Below, piece after piece: positions 26,879-36,367 of a stretch of DNA of 64,000 bases. The position numbers and the translations under genes are program-made. The stretch is from Staphylococcus equorum (GTDB lineage: Bacteria > Bacillota > Bacilli > Staphylococcales > Staphylococcaceae), in the NCBI RefSeq assembly GCF_029531845.1, contig NZ_JAMBPV010000010.1:1-64000 (forward strand). Reading direction: 5' to 3'. The notes below the pieces were generated by a model. It worked only from the letters and a program-made list of their open reading frames with translations. It was not told where the DNA came from and did not search any database. Within the stretch, counting starts at the first letter, position 1. Each line of letters starts with the position of its first letter.

Positions 26879-28321
26879 TTATCCTACTTCATTTTTATAG
26901 TTTTTTCTAAAAGATAGACCATACGTAAACGCAAAGGCTACGATAAAGGTAATGAGCATCGCAATTCCATAATGTAACCAACCATTGTTTTGACCACTGA
27001 TAGATATAAATCCTGGAAGCCCTGCAGTACCTAAAGCAATTGCCTTAACTTTAAAAAATGAGATATAGGCTGAGCCAATACCTGAACCTATAATTGCTCC
27101 AATAAATGGATATCTCAATTTTAGATTCACCCCAAACATCGCAGGCTCCGTAACACCTAAAAGCGCTGAAATTCCTGCAGCAGATGCTACACCTTTTAAT
27201 TTCTTGTTCTCTTTTATAATAAAGAACGCAGCTAAAGCTGCTGCACCTTGTGCTATGTTAGACATCGCTGCAATTGGGAAGATAAATGAACCATCTGTAG
27301 AAGCACTATCTGCAATTAATTGTGTTTCAATTGCAATAAAACTGTGATGCATACCTGTAATTACAATCGGCGCGTATAACAAGCCAAAAATAAGCCCTCC
27401 AATTGCACCACCAAATTCATATAACCATGTTAGTCCATCAGATAACCAATAACCTAATGTGCGTGTAATTGGTCCAACAAATAAAAACGTTATAAATGCT
27501 GGTATTAATATTGAAAATAACGGGGTTAATAAATTATCTAATACAGCTGGTACTACTTTACGTAAACCTTTTTCTAAATTAGCTAAAATATAAGCGGCTA
27601 CCAACATTGGTAATACTTGGCCTTGATAACCTACTTGGTTTATTTCTAAACCAAGTACATTCCAAGAAGGTATTTTTTCCCCTTCTTCTAAAGCATTTGG
27701 AAAATCATAAGCGCTCATTAACTCTGGATGTACAAGAATCATCCCTAACGCTGCACCAAGAAAGGCGTTTCCTCCAAAGCGTTTGGCAGCGCTAAAACCA
27801 ATTAGAATTGGCAGTAACGTAAAAGGTGCATTAGCAAAGATGTTAATCATTTCTGCCAGACCTTTAAATTGATTATGTACTTCTATTAAAGACTGTTTAT
27901 CATAAAAAATACCTGGTGCTGTTAGAATATTATTTATCCCCATTAATAAACCACCAGCTACGATTGCTGGTATAATTGGTACAAATATATCAGATAACAT
28001 TTTCACAAATCTCTGGAATGGATTCATGTTTTTATGACCTTCTGATTTTACTTCTGATGTTGTAGCAGCTTCTTTACCTGTTATGCTTTCTAACTCTGCA
28101 AATACCTTGTTTACAATACCAGCACCTATAATAATTTGATATTGCCCACCGGTAGAAAATGTCCCCTTTACAACATCCATTTCGGATAACTCTTTGTCAT
28201 CTACTAAGCTTTCATCCTTAAGAACAAGACGTAATCGTGTAGCACAATGTGCCATCGCATCTATATTTTCTTCTCCGCCGATCGCCTGTAGTATTTCTGC
28301 AGCAGATTTTTTATAGTTCAT
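26879..28321 (-). CDS. scrA: Sucrose-specific PTS EIIBC component
   Basis: The 480-residue protein has an EIIB domain (residues 1-90) with the phosphorylation cysteine in AHCATRLRL, followed by an EIIC membrane domain (about 110-470) with GITEPA-like LLGVTEPAMFGVN. There is no EIIA domain, so it depends on a general glucose-type EIIA. Length and domain order match Staphylococcus xylosus ScrA, which imports and phosphorylates sucrose. Two palindromic GAACCGGTTC operators precede it, as expected for a LacI-type ScrR; scrR and the sucrose-6-phosphate hydrolase gene are not in this window. GGGAGG lies before the ATG. Confidence 0.9.
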   Translation of the reverse strand: MNYKKSAAEILQAIGGEENIDAMAHCATRLRLVLKDESLVDDKELSEMDVVKGTFSTGGQYQIIIGAGIVNKVFAELESITGKEAATTSEVKSEGHKNMNPFQRFVKMLSDIFVPIIPAIVAGGLLMGINNILTAPGIFYDKQSLIEVHNQFKGLAEMINIFANAPFTLLPILIGFSAAKRFGGNAFLGAALGMILVHPELMSAYDFPNALEEGEKIPSWNVLGLEINQVGYQGQVLPMLVAAYILANLEKGLRKVVPAVLDNLLTPLFSILIPAFITFLFVGPITRTLGYWLSDGLTWLYEFGGAIGGLIFGLLYAPIVITGMHHSFIAIETQLIADSASTDGSFIFPIAAMSNIAQGAAALAAFFIIKENKKLKGVASAAGISALLGVTEPAMFGVNLKLRYPFIGAIIGSGIGSAYISFFKVKAIALGTAGLPGFISISGQNNGWLHYGIAMLITFIVAFAFTYGLSFRKNYKNEVG

Positions 28322-28340
28322 CTATATACCTCCCATTAAA

Positions 28341-28356
28341 ATAGAACCGGTTCCAA
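28341..28356. promoter_or_regulatory. ScrR-type operator 1
   Basis: AGAACCGGTTCCAA contains the palindrome GAACCGGTTC, typical of a LacI-family site, 20 bases upstream of the scrA start. Confidence 0.72.
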
Positions 28357-28371
28357 GTATGAATGTTTTAA

Positions 28372-28387
28372 TTGTAACCGGTTCCAA
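28372..28387. promoter_or_regulatory. ScrR-type operator 2
   Basis: TTGTAACCGGTTCCAA repeats operator 1 with its centre 31 bases away, three helical turns, so both sites lie on one face. Confidence 0.72.
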
Positions 28388-28460
28388 TGAATTACGCAAT
28401 AGCTAAATGAACTTTTACATAACTCGTTCTATGCGGTATTTAACACTTACTAAATGATGA

Positions 28461-29036
28461 TCACCCTATATTTTCAACTTCAGAATCAACAACTTTATTA
28501 TAATATCCTTGAATTTTACTTATAAAATAATCTTTTAGTTTGAGTATAGACTCTGGATTCGTCTGTGCATCTTCGAGATGAATCTTCCATGCTCTGTCTG
28601 GACATTCAGTTTCAAAAAATTCTTTGTGTATTCTAACGGTATTTCTATTAACTGGTAAATTGTATTTTTTTAATAATAGCGCAGCAACTCTAAAACTAAC
28701 TTCTTCATTTTCCATAAATTCTTGATCCGTAAGCACACCCCCTCTTTTAGATTGGCAACGTTCTATGCCTATAAAATGTGTATTGGCATAGTTATTACCA
28801 CAATGCCATTCTATGTATTCTGTTGGGTGAAACCAAAAACAAGTATCCACATCTACATAAACACTTGCCCACCCTTTTTCAAGTTCATTTTTTGCAATCC
28901 TATTATTTAGCCATTCTATATATTCATGAGCAGCATAATTCTCCGCATCATCATGAAGTACAATGCCTAATATATCGGGTTTTAAATTAGTTATTTTGTT
29001 ATATGTTGTATAAAAATTTGAATATATATGATTCAT
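28461..29036 (-). CDS. Free-standing endolysin-like N-acetylmuramoyl-L-alanine amidase (Amidase_2)
   Basis: The 191-residue protein is a single Amidase_2 domain that cleaves the bond between N-acetylmuramic acid and L-alanine in peptidoglycan. Zinc ligands are visible as His28 (IVLHDDA), His137 (RIHKEF) and Cys145 (ETECPDR). The whole sequence resembles the central amidase domain of staphylococcal phage endolysins such as LysK (THFIGIERCQS, NRNTVRIH, KLKDYFISKI). It lacks the usual CHAP and SH3b domains and has no signal peptide, so its route to the wall is unclear. It is divergent from rsp, with no phage genes around. GGAGG precedes the ATG. Confidence 0.82.
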   Translation of the reverse strand: MNHIYSNFYTTYNKITNLKPDILGIVLHDDAENYAAHEYIEWLNNRIAKNELEKGWASVYVDVDTCFWFHPTEYIEWHCGNNYANTHFIGIERCQSKRGGVLTDQEFMENEEVSFRVAALLLKKYNLPVNRNTVRIHKEFFETECPDRAWKIHLEDAQTNPESILKLKDYFISKIQGYYNKVVDSEVENIG

Positions 29037-29264
29037 GAATGAATAACCTCCTCTAAATAATAGCTATCTTAATTAAAAATTAGTCATTCTACAGTTAAAA
29101 TTTATACTAACTTCATTTTACATTGTTCTAAATTTAATTTTCATCTCTATATCACCGTATAAAATTCAAAAATATTTATATTTAAAGTATTACTGTTCAC
29201 AACATTTTATTATATAATGTAATTTGTTCAACAAATCATTTTTCTATTAGGAGTTGCTTTTATT

Positions 29265-31364
29265 ATGGAAAATACAACACTATGTATTCATGAATATTTA
29301 AGTACATACACACGACGTTGTATCGACCGAGTAATCTTGTTATTTTCTTTAAACAACCAACTTGACGTCGTAATCAATGGGAAACATGAATCTGTTGGCA
29401 GCAATCTAATCGTCATCAATCATAGCGATTTATATCAAATCACAAACGCTGAACGACTCGTTGAATTAACGATACCTGTACAACAATTTACGGAAGTAGA
29501 TCAATCATTCTTTCATTGCTATTATAATTTCAAGTTAATAGATTCTAGTGCGTATATCAAGTATTTAATTTTAACTATGATTGAGCAACTCAGCCGCTTA
29601 GATGCTACGGAATCTTCAAATATCATTGAACTTATTACTATTTTAAATAAAGAAGCTAGAATTAAACAAGATTTTATTTATGTACCTTCCATTCAATCTG
29701 AAAGTAATTTATTAAATAAAATCACTATATTTATTAAAGCCCATATCACTCAACCTATTTTTTCAAAAGATATCTCTAATTCTTTTTATATATCAGCACC
29801 ATATATCTCTATTTTGTTCAAAAAATATTTAGGGATAAGCTTTAAACATTATATTGCTAGCTTAAAGATAGCTACTTCCTTAGCAGAATTAGTACACAGT
29901 AAGGAGACAATCCATTCCATCTCAGAAAATATGGGGTTTAACCATTATTCAAATTATACGCATCAATTTAAAAACCACTTGAGTACGACACCTAATGAAT
30001 ACAGGAAAAAATTCATGGTATTACAACGGATTCCTGTTAAGCTAATTAACAATGATGTTAGTAATTATACCCCCTATTTCGAATCTATTTCAGTAGAAAA
30101 GCCTTTGCCATCTAATCAAGTCAATATCGAATTGGATCAATTATCCTACGAAGATACTGCAAAAACACCGACGCTTTTTATTCACATTGATGATTTAATG
30201 GATATCGTTCAATCAACTTTAAACACCAATATCAAATTCACTGATTTATCCGAATCCTATTTAATGATTAACAACATTAGTAAGCTTGCTTTAGAAAAGT
30301 TGAGTATCACTGGCATGATTGACTTCATTGATTCACTTTTTTCAAATAATGTAGGTATCGCAATTAAGATTAAATCTAACCATCAATTTAAATTTATTCA
30401 AGCTATCATCTTACAATTTTTAAAATACAAAAATGGGTATCATCAGCAACACTCTAATTATAATTTTATAATACTTTTTGACGCTGAACATTTGTCCTTA
30501 AAAGAGATCAACCGTTTAAATATTAAAGTGAAAGATTTAAATATAAGTATAAAAACAGCTACAACAGTAGAAGGTGTGATTAAACAAACGCATTCTTTAA
30601 AAAGTGCATTTGAAATGTTACACAGATTTAATTTTGATTTTTACTTTATTGATATTGAACAAAAGGATGTCCAATCATTGCTTACTAAGAAAAGTAATAT
30701 GTTTAATAATTCAATGAGTTATTTTGACTACTATAATCAACTCATTGAAGCATCACAAATTCACACCTCAAAATTTGTCTATACCAAACTCACCAAAGAA
30801 TGTTTTAAATTATACAAAGAAAATACACCCTTAGAAACTGCCGACTTAATGTGCCATATATTAATTATGCTCAATCGTGGAAGTGGTGTAGGTTACGAAT
30901 TAACAACTAAAGACAGTATGGATATTGCATTAATGAATCGTCACGGAATATACGAGCCTTTAATGTATTTATATCAATTTGTGAAGCCTTTTATTGGTAA
31001 ACCCTTATCAGTTCATGAAAATTATATCGTTTTTAAAGATTTTCAAAGTATTCACATATTATTATTTAATTCACTGAAACATCGCTTTTCACCACAAGAA
31101 GTACTTAAATTTGTTCTAAGATCTCATGTATTACCTACTAAGGCAATGCTATTTATACAAACGCTTAATAGAGAGCATGGTCTTATTGATTACGCCCTTC
31201 CACCTTTATTAAATGAAACGTATATCGAACGTACACTCTTACGTCATATAGAACAAGCAAACACGCCGAAAGCCGAGTTAAAACAATTTATACGCACAGC
31301 TAATCCGCTAGAGTTTGAGCTTCATTATGATGAGCTAAAGTATATACGTATCTCGCCATTCTAA
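29265..31364 (+). CDS. rsp: AraC/XylS-family regulator, Rsp-like
   Basis: The large regulator of 699 residues has an AraC-type double helix-turn-helix at about residues 147-250 (FSKDISNSFYISAPYISILFK, SISENMGFNHYSNYTHQFK). The N-terminal region looks cupin-like, and the 450-residue C-terminal region is of unknown fold. Length, domain order and its position near sarZ and nar genes match Rsp of S. aureus (701 residues), which controls surface proteins, agr and toxin expression. The related Rbf is similar in layout, so the name rests on length and synteny. A GGAG ribosome site lies about 12 bases upstream. Confidence 0.8.
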   Translation: MENTTLCIHEYLSTYTRRCIDRVILLFSLNNQLDVVINGKHESVGSNLIVINHSDLYQITNAERLVELTIPVQQFTEVDQSFFHCYYNFKLIDSSAYIKYLILTMIEQLSRLDATESSNIIELITILNKEARIKQDFIYVPSIQSESNLLNKITIFIKAHITQPIFSKDISNSFYISAPYISILFKKYLGISFKHYIASLKIATSLAELVHSKETIHSISENMGFNHYSNYTHQFKNHLSTTPNEYRKKFMVLQRIPVKLINNDVSNYTPYFESISVEKPLPSNQVNIELDQLSYEDTAKTPTLFIHIDDLMDIVQSTLNTNIKFTDLSESYLMINNISKLALEKLSITGMIDFIDSLFSNNVGIAIKIKSNHQFKFIQAIILQFLKYKNGYHQQHSNYNFIILFDAEHLSLKEINRLNIKVKDLNISIKTATTVEGVIKQTHSLKSAFEMLHRFNFDFYFIDIEQKDVQSLLTKKSNMFNNSMSYFDYYNQLIEASQIHTSKFVYTKLTKECFKLYKENTPLETADLMCHILIMLNRGSGVGYELTTKDSMDIALMNRHGIYEPLMYLYQFVKPFIGKPLSVHENYIVFKDFQSIHILLFNSLKHRFSPQEVLKFVLRSHVLPTKAMLFIQTLNREHGLIDYALPPLLNETYIERTLLRHIEQANTPKAELKQFIRTANPLEFELHYDELKYIRISPF

Positions 31365-31520
31365 ATACCAATCAATGTTATACTTAAATCAGCTTATCTT
31401 ATAAATAAGTCTAAAATAGTACTATTTATTATAAAACGAATACAATAACCCATTTTATAATTGCATTATTTTAGCATTTCAGATATAAAAGAAGAAACGG
31501 ATATAAAGGAGATTTCAACT

Positions 31521-31868
31521 TTGAAAAACAAAAAAATGTTTGCAATTGTTATTAGTGCAGTGATGTTAATTGTTGCTATCGTTTTAGTCATTATGATGAT
31601 GTCTAGCGGTCCAAAAGAGACTTATTATGGTTATATGGAGAACAGCACAACAGCTGAAAAAGTAATCAGTGAAAAAGATAAAAAAATAGAAAAAGATGTG
31701 AAACTACCTTCTGAATCTGGATTTTCACCTAAGAGTGGAGATTTTGTTAAATTAGTTAAAGCTGAAGGTGACGATACTTATAGTGAAATGGAAGTTATCG
31801 ATCATGACGATATGCCACATGGCTTAATGATGAAAATTCATGACATGGGTGAAATGAAAGGCATGTAA
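31521..31868 (+). CDS. DUF4889 family membrane-anchored protein
   Basis: The 115-residue protein has one N-terminal membrane helix (about residues 5-27, MFAIVISAVMLIVAIVL) and a small extracellular domain that ends in a Met/His/Asp-rich tail (DHDDMPHGLMMKIHDMGEM). The tail could bind a metal ion, but that is inference. TTG at 31521 is chosen as start because AAGGAGA lies 8 bases upstream; the ATG at 31461 has no ribosome site. It is followed by a clear terminator. I recognise it as the staphylococcal DUF4889 family; no function is known. Confidence 0.72.
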   Translation: MKNKKMFAIVISAVMLIVAIVLVIMMMSSGPKETYYGYMENSTTAEKVISEKDKKIEKDVKLPSESGFSPKSGDFVKLVKAEGDDTYSEMEVIDHDDMPHGLMMKIHDMGEMKGM

Positions 31869-31930
31869 TCCATAAGATTATGCAACAATAGATTATAGAT
31901 ACTTAATTTTTACTTTGTTAATTCATACTA

Positions 31931-31966
31931 AAAAACGTAGCTACATTATTTGTAGCTACGTTTTTA
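31931..31966. terminator. Bidirectional terminator
   Basis: AAAAACGTAGCTACA (31931-31945) pairs perfectly with 31951-31965 around a 5-base loop. It lies between convergent genes. Confidence 0.9.
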
Positions 31967-31995
31967 TTTAAAACTTATTATTATTATTTCTATAG

Positions 31996-32352
31996 TTAGT
32001 CTTTAATTTTATAATCTTTTTCAAATGCATTGTATTTGGCGCCTTTGATATCTTTATTTGTCTCAGGATCAAAACCTTGAACTACAATTCCTGTAGTCAT
32101 GCTGATTGGCTGAACTACATAAGTATGTTTTGGATCATCTTTAAATTTAACTTCTTTATAAAACAAACCTTTTTTAGCACTGTATAGCGTTTCTTCAGAT
32201 TTAATTTTCTCTGTTAAGTTTTGGTCTTTCATATAATGATCAACTAATTCTAAGTGTTTGTGCCCTTGGTATGCTCTCATACCAAAGAAAAATGCAATTG
32301 AAATTATAAACGCTAAAACTAATACACCCATAACTTTAAAAAATGTCTTCAT
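31996..32352 (-). CDS. Small membrane-anchored protein, DUF3139-like
   Basis: The 118-residue protein has a single N-terminal helix (about residues 5-27) and a lysine-rich extracellular domain. The pattern, a short anchored domain with HLELVDHYMK and Tyr/Lys-rich strands, resembles the DUF3139 family in firmicutes, whose function is unknown. The gene is convergent with the DUF4889 gene and shares its terminator. GGAGA precedes the ATG. The family call is a resemblance, not a secure match. Confidence 0.6.
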   Translation of the reverse strand: MKTFFKVMGVLVLAFIISIAFFFGMRAYQGHKHLELVDHYMKDQNLTEKIKSEETLYSAKKGLFYKEVKFKDDPKHTYVVQPISMTTGIVVQGFDPETNKDIKGAKYNAFEKDYKIKD

Positions 32353-32808
32353 TTATAGTCTCCTCTAGTTAACGCGATATCTTTCTATAGTAAAGCTAGT
32401 CATTAACCTTCTATGTATGTTGTATCTTGCTTAAATCATTTATACACGCTCATTAAAATCTATAACAATAATAGTATGACTGATTATAAAACAATTATAA
32501 AGAGTTATAACTGTTTTGTAACAAAATCTCCTTATATTTCAGACCCTTCCAAACATCGTCCTAATATTTTTATAACCATTTAATACAAAATCATAATTTC
32601 AAGTTTACTCGTATTGATTTAAACCCTATAAAATACATATGATTTCAATGTTATTAAGCGGTTTAGAATGTTATAGTATTAAATTTTTACTTATTTAATA
32701 AGATAATAGTTAAAAAATAGTATAAAAATCTATATCTAAAGGCGCGCAACCGTTCCTTGACAATGAATGGTGTTCATAATATGGTTAAATTTCAAAAGGG
32801 GTGATTAA
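32353..32808. other. 456-base AT-rich region upstream of sarZ
   Basis: It contains the upstream region of the DUF3139-like gene on the left and the sarZ promoter (32757-32785) on the right. In between I see no open frame, hairpin or recognised small RNA. Confidence 0.6.
32757..32785 (+). promoter_or_regulatory. sarZ promoter
   Basis: Perfect -35 TTGACA (32757-32762), 17-base spacer and TATGGT (32780-32785). The predicted transcript starts about 15-20 bases before the sarZ start codon, leaving just room for AAGGGGTGA. Confidence 0.72.
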
Positions 32809-33249
32809 ATGGAGGAAAAGGACAGCTACCTAGAACAGCAACTATGCTTTCTATTTTATGTTTCTTCTAAAGAAATAATTAAGAAGTATACTTCTCATTT
32901 AAAAGAGTATGATTTAACATATACAGGTTATATCGTTTTACTCGCAATTAAGGTGGATGAAAAAATTAATATTAAGACGCTCGGTGAGCGTGTCTTTTTA
33001 GATTCTGGAACACTTACACCTTTGTTAAAAAAACTTGAGAAAAAAGGTTACGTAACAAGAACTCGTGAGATTGATGACGAACGCAACTTACAAATTGCAC
33101 TTACTGATAAAGGGACGAACGTGCAAGAACCACTTTCAAAAGTTTCAAAAAAAGTTTTTAGTGAATTCGACATGGACATAGATGAAGCTATAGATTTAAA
33201 AGAGACATTGCAAAAATTTGTTAATAAACATTTTGCGAAAGATATTTAA
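32809..33249 (+). CDS. sarZ: MarR-family redox regulator SarZ
   Basis: The 146-residue winged-helix protein is closely related to S. aureus SarZ over its whole length ([37 protein letters not shown]). The single redox-sensing cysteine is at position 13. In S. aureus Cys13 oxidation releases DNA, linking oxidative or thiol stress to virulence and metabolism. It has its own promoter with a very short leader. No terminator is obvious after it. Confidence 0.94.
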   Translation: MEEKDSYLEQQLCFLFYVSSKEIIKKYTSHLKEYDLTYTGYIVLLAIKVDEKINIKTLGERVFLDSGTLTPLLKKLEKKGYVTRTREIDDERNLQIALTDKGTNVQEPLSKVSKKVFSEFDMDIDEAIDLKETLQKFVNKHFAKDI

Positions 33250-33627
33250 TTCATATGGGGTTTGTTGAGGATAAATGGGACAATGTAAAACATACATAAC
33301 ATTTTTATCTACGACTTACCTCTTTTTAATCCTACTTGCTACAAAACCCACTTATTTTACTTTACTCCTAAAACTAAACTATCAAAATAATTATGATAAA
33401 ACAGACCACACTTACTATCGTTTCATTTTAAAATGTTTAAACTTTTATGCTAAAATAATTTGAATACAATTATCAATAGTTTGACTTTGATTTTCTTTGA
33501 CTATTTTATTATAATGTATTTGTAAGGTAAATTAAACGTTCACCTTAATTTTATACTTTTTTTAACTCAAACTTCAATTCCATTCGATTAAATATAACAA
33601 TTAAACTACGCTGAGGAGAGATATAGC
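33250..33627. other. 378-base region between sarZ and hsp20
   Basis: It holds the hsp20 promoter with CtsR-like repeats (33480-33515). A 62-codon open frame at 33275-33463 has no ribosome site and is judged spurious. Nothing else is seen. Confidence 0.6.
33480..33515 (+). promoter_or_regulatory. hsp20 promoter with CtsR-like heptads
   Basis: TTTGACT occurs at 33480-33486 and 33496-33502. On the reverse strand this reads AGTCAAA-GAA-AATCAAA, close to the CtsR box RGTCAAANANRGTCAAA. A promoter TTGATT-N17-TATAAT (33487-33492 and 33510-33515) is overlapped by it. Confidence 0.55.
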
Positions 33628-34062
33628 ATGAATTTTGAAAATAAAAATTTTAACAATCCGTTTATCGACGTAAATCCGGGTGATTTATTCAGAGATTTTG
33701 GAAAACAAATTTTCGAACAATTTCCTGGCAATGAGAGCATTAAATCAGATATTAAAGAATTAGACAACGCTTATATTGTGGAAGCTGAACTTCCAGGCAT
33801 TAAAAAAGAAAGTATTAGTTTAGAATTTGAAAATAATTTGCTAACGATTGAAGGCAAACAAACTATCGAGGTTCAAGATGAAAACGACACTAAACGTACA
33901 ATCCACCAAGAACGTAACCATAGTGATTTGAGCCGCCAATTCCCATTTAAAAATGTTGATGACAGTAGTATCAAAGCTTCTTATGAAAATGGTCTACTCA
34001 CTGTAACTTTGCCTAAAAAAGAGCAAAAAGAACAACCAAAATCAAATATCGAAATAGACTAA
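33628..34062 (+). CDS. Hsp20/alpha-crystallin family small heat shock protein
   Basis: The 144-residue protein has an alpha-crystallin domain (about residues 38-130) with YIVEAELPGIKKESI near the start and the C-terminal signature ENGLLTVTLPKK. It would hold unfolded proteins during stress as an ATP-independent chaperone. It lacks a clear C-terminal IXI motif, but SNIEID may serve. A CtsR-like operator overlaps its promoter, suggesting heat induction. It is convergent with narT and shares its terminator. GAGGAGAG precedes the ATG. Confidence 0.92.
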   Translation: MNFENKNFNNPFIDVNPGDLFRDFGKQIFEQFPGNESIKSDIKELDNAYIVEAELPGIKKESISLEFENNLLTIEGKQTIEVQDENDTKRTIHQERNHSDLSRQFPFKNVDDSSIKASYENGLLTVTLPKKEQKEQPKSNIEID

Positions 34063-34075
34063 TTATTTATATATA

Positions 34076-34124
34076 ACAAATAGCGCTACATTCCCTACTT
34101 ATGGTAATGTAGCGCTATTTGTTT
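34076..34124. terminator. Bidirectional terminator between hsp20 and narT
   Basis: A 17-bp perfect inverted repeat (34076-34092 with 34106-34122) is followed by TTTT. It lies between convergent genes. Confidence 0.88.
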
Positions 34125-34140
34125 TCGCTTCCATTTATTT

Positions 34141-35307
34141 TTAAGAGATTAGTCTCAAATTTTCTTTTTTTACGATATGTAGCATTGTAATGAAACCAAT
34201 AAAACCAAAGAATGCTAAAAATATAAATGCTAAGTGGCTTGTACCGGTCATCATAGTGACATAGGATATAACAATTGGAGGGAAGAAACCACCAAGCCCG
34301 CCCATCATTGAAACAATACCATTAGCCGCCCCTGACTCTTTTGCAAAATAGAATGGAACGAGTTTAAATACAAGTCCATTACCGGTACCTACGCAGATAC
34401 TAATAAGCAAGCAGCCTACAGTAAACAATAATATGTGGCTTGAAAATCCTAAAATAATTGCGCCTATAACCATAAACACAAAATCTATCATTAATAAAAT
34501 AACTGCATTAAATTTGTCCCCTAAAACGCCACCCAATGGTCTTAAAAAAGTGGCTAACGCAATAAAGATACCTGATCTAATACCGGCATCTACTTCACTA
34601 ATGCCAAAGTTTTGAACTAAAAAGTTGGGTAAAAACAACCCAAATGCTACAAAAGCGCCAAATGTAATAAAATACCATAATGATAAATAATAAAGCTTAA
34701 GATCTTTCATTAATTTTTTAGACTGCTTAACTAATGGCACCTTTATTTTTTTCTCATTAGCGTCACCAAGAAGAAACATTAAAATTGCAAATAATGCAAT
34801 AACAATCAAATACCCTCTAACTGTCGTTTGCCACCCAATGATACCTGCGATAGGGGGCGCTAAAAATGAAGAAATTGCAGTACCAATGTTCCCCATACCG
34901 TATATGCCGTTAGCTAGACCTACTCTTTCTTTAGGAAAATATTTAGGAACTGAAGTGACACCGACTGAAAAAATTGCGCCCCCAACACCTAAGAAGAAGC
35001 CAGATGCCATTAACATGCCTGGTGTTTGAGCTTGACTCAAAAAGTAAATAGGAAATAATAGAATAATAAAACTACAGAAAAACACCCATTTGGCACCAAT
35101 AATATTAGTTAAATATCCAAATGGCACTCTTAAAATAGACCCCAATATAACAGGTATTGCTAAAATAATTGAAAGTTGATTTCCAGTGATATTAACATCT
35201 TGGGAGATAAAAGGCATTAGTGGAGAAATAATACTCCATGCCATAAATCCAACTACAAGACTTAGCGTTTGTAAGGTAAGTTGGAAACCACCACTTGCTC
35301 TGTTCAT
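34141..35307 (-). CDS. narT: Nitrate transporter NarT (NarK family, MFS)
   Basis: The 388-residue protein has 12 membrane helices. NarK-type residues are present: the arginine-bearing segment [11 protein letters not shown] in helix 2, [19 protein letters not shown], and [13 protein letters not shown] plus [16 protein letters not shown] GGLGGFFPP in the second half. S. carnosus NarT has the same length and imports nitrate for NarGHI. The gene lies downstream of nreC with its own promoter region carrying NreC- and Rex-type sites, so it is expected to be induced without oxygen and with nitrate. AAGGTGAA precedes the ATG. Confidence 0.93.
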   Translation of the reverse strand: MNRASGGFQLTLQTLSLVVGFMAWSIISPLMPFISQDVNITGNQLSIILAIPVILGSILRVPFGYLTNIIGAKWVFFCSFIILLFPIYFLSQAQTPGMLMASGFFLGVGGAIFSVGVTSVPKYFPKERVGLANGIYGMGNIGTAISSFLAPPIAGIIGWQTTVRGYLIVIALFAILMFLLGDANEKKIKVPLVKQSKKLMKDLKLYYLSLWYFITFGAFVAFGLFLPNFLVQNFGISEVDAGIRSGIFIALATFLRPLGGVLGDKFNAVILLMIDFVFMVIGAIILGFSSHILLFTVGCLLISICVGTGNGLVFKLVPFYFAKESGAANGIVSMMGGLGGFFPPIVISYVTMMTGTSHLAFIFLAFFGFIGFITMLHIVKKENLRLIS

Positions 35308-35493
35308 TCATTTCACCTTCATTTTCATCTGTTTATTTTTAATAATTAGAAAACCAGTATTCCGTAGCTACTCTTTAATTTTTAAAAAATTGGGCATTAT
35401 TTAAATATTTATGAAAGTTTAACCTGCTGTAATTTAAGCGAGTTAATAAATGCTTTTTTACAAAATACTGGCTACAAGTTTATTTTATGATTA

Positions 35494-35511
35494 TTGTGAA
35501 AAAATGAACAT
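35494..35511. promoter_or_regulatory. Rex-like site upstream of narT
   Basis: TTGTGAAAAAATGAACAT matches the Rex consensus at 15 of 18 positions, with one perfect half-site. Confidence 0.5.
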
Positions 35512-35534
35512 AAGGATTATCCCTTAAGTTAGTG

Positions 35535-35548
35535 AGTGGTTTCCCCTA
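35535..35548. promoter_or_regulatory. Candidate NreC site upstream of narT
   Basis: On the minus strand TAGGG-GAAA-CCACT has a perfect left half of the TAGGG-N4-CCCTA NreC site. A related imperfect palindrome, AAGGGATAATCCTT, lies at 35512-35525. Confidence 0.55.
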
Positions 35549-35619
35549 TATTCATTAACAGTTATTATTACGTTATATTTAACTTTTGTAGTATAGTAAA
35601 TAAATATTTAATAAAAAAA

Positions 35620-35672
35620 TTAGCGCGAAAAAACAACTGTCTGATACAGTCATTTTTTCGCGCTAACGTTTT
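35620..35672 (-). terminator. Terminator of nar-nre operon
   Basis: TTAGCGCG (35620-35627) pairs with CGCGCTAA (35659-35666). Poly-A/poly-T and ACTGT/ACAGT extend the stem. It follows the nreC stop codon. Confidence 0.88.
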
Positions 35673-35692
35673 GTTAATATATTTAATGTAAT

Positions 35693-36346
35693 TTAAAAGT
35701 CGACTAGTTTTTTCTTCATTGCGTATTCAACTAATTCAGGTTTCGTTTTTAAGTCTAGTTTTTGCATGATATGCGTTTTATGTGCTTCCACTGTTTTCAC
35801 AGATACAAATAACTTTTGAGCGATTTCTTTATTGCCGTAGCCTTTTGCAATTAAAGGCAAAATCTCAATTTCTCTTTTAGATAAAATTTTAAATGGATCA
35901 TTACTCGCTTGAGTATCTTGAGATGAATTGTTAACGAATTCGTTTACTAACGATGTTGTTAATTTCATATCTACGTAAGTTTCACCTTGGTAAACCGTTC
36001 TTACAGCCAATAAAAACTGTTCATCTGGAGCATTTTTTAAAATGTAGCCTTTTGCGCCATTCCTTAATACATGGAATAAATACTCATCGTCGTCAAACAT
36101 CGTTAATATCAATATTTTTGTTTCTGGAAAACTCTCAGAAATTTTACTTGTTGCGATAAGTCCTGATTCACCAGGAGGCATGCTTAAGTCCATAATTAAA
36201 ACATCTGGCTTGTATTCCATCACTTTCTGGTACGCTTCTACACCATCAGCTGCCGTTCCCACGACTTCCATATCTTCTTGATAGTTTAAAATCATAGAAA
36301 ATCCTGTGCGCACAACAGCATGATCATCTGCTATCACTATTCTCAA
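35693..36346 (-). CDS. nreC: Response regulator NreC
   Basis: The 217-residue NarL-type regulator has a receiver domain with phospho-acceptor Asp53 ([11 protein letters not shown]) and a LuxR-type helix-turn-helix in the last 65 residues ([23 protein letters not shown]). Phosphorylated NreC activates narG, nir and narT promoters at TAGGG-N4-CCCTA sites. The start is a TTG preceded by AAGGAGA at 8 bases. It is the last gene of the nar-nre operon. Confidence 0.94.
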   Translation of the reverse strand: MRIVIADDHAVVRTGFSMILNYQEDMEVVGTAADGVEAYQKVMEYKPDVLIMDLSMPPGESGLIATSKISESFPETKILILTMFDDDEYLFHVLRNGAKGYILKNAPDEQFLLAVRTVYQGETYVDMKLTTSLVNEFVNNSSQDTQASNDPFKILSKREIEILPLIAKGYGNKEIAQKLFVSVKTVEAHKTHIMQKLDLKTKPELVEYAMKKKLVDF

Positions 36347-36367
36347 AATTAATTTCTCCTTATTCCC

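Larger units (their letters stand above)
35308..35692. other. 385-base narT control region and nre terminator
   Basis: It contains the narT upstream sites (35494-35548) and the terminator of the nar-nre operon (35620-35672). The rest is AT-rich with no gene. Confidence 0.65.

Noticed and set aside
33275..33463. 62-codon open frame between sarZ and hsp20
   Set aside because: No ribosome site, AT-driven composition, and it lies in the hsp20 upstream region.
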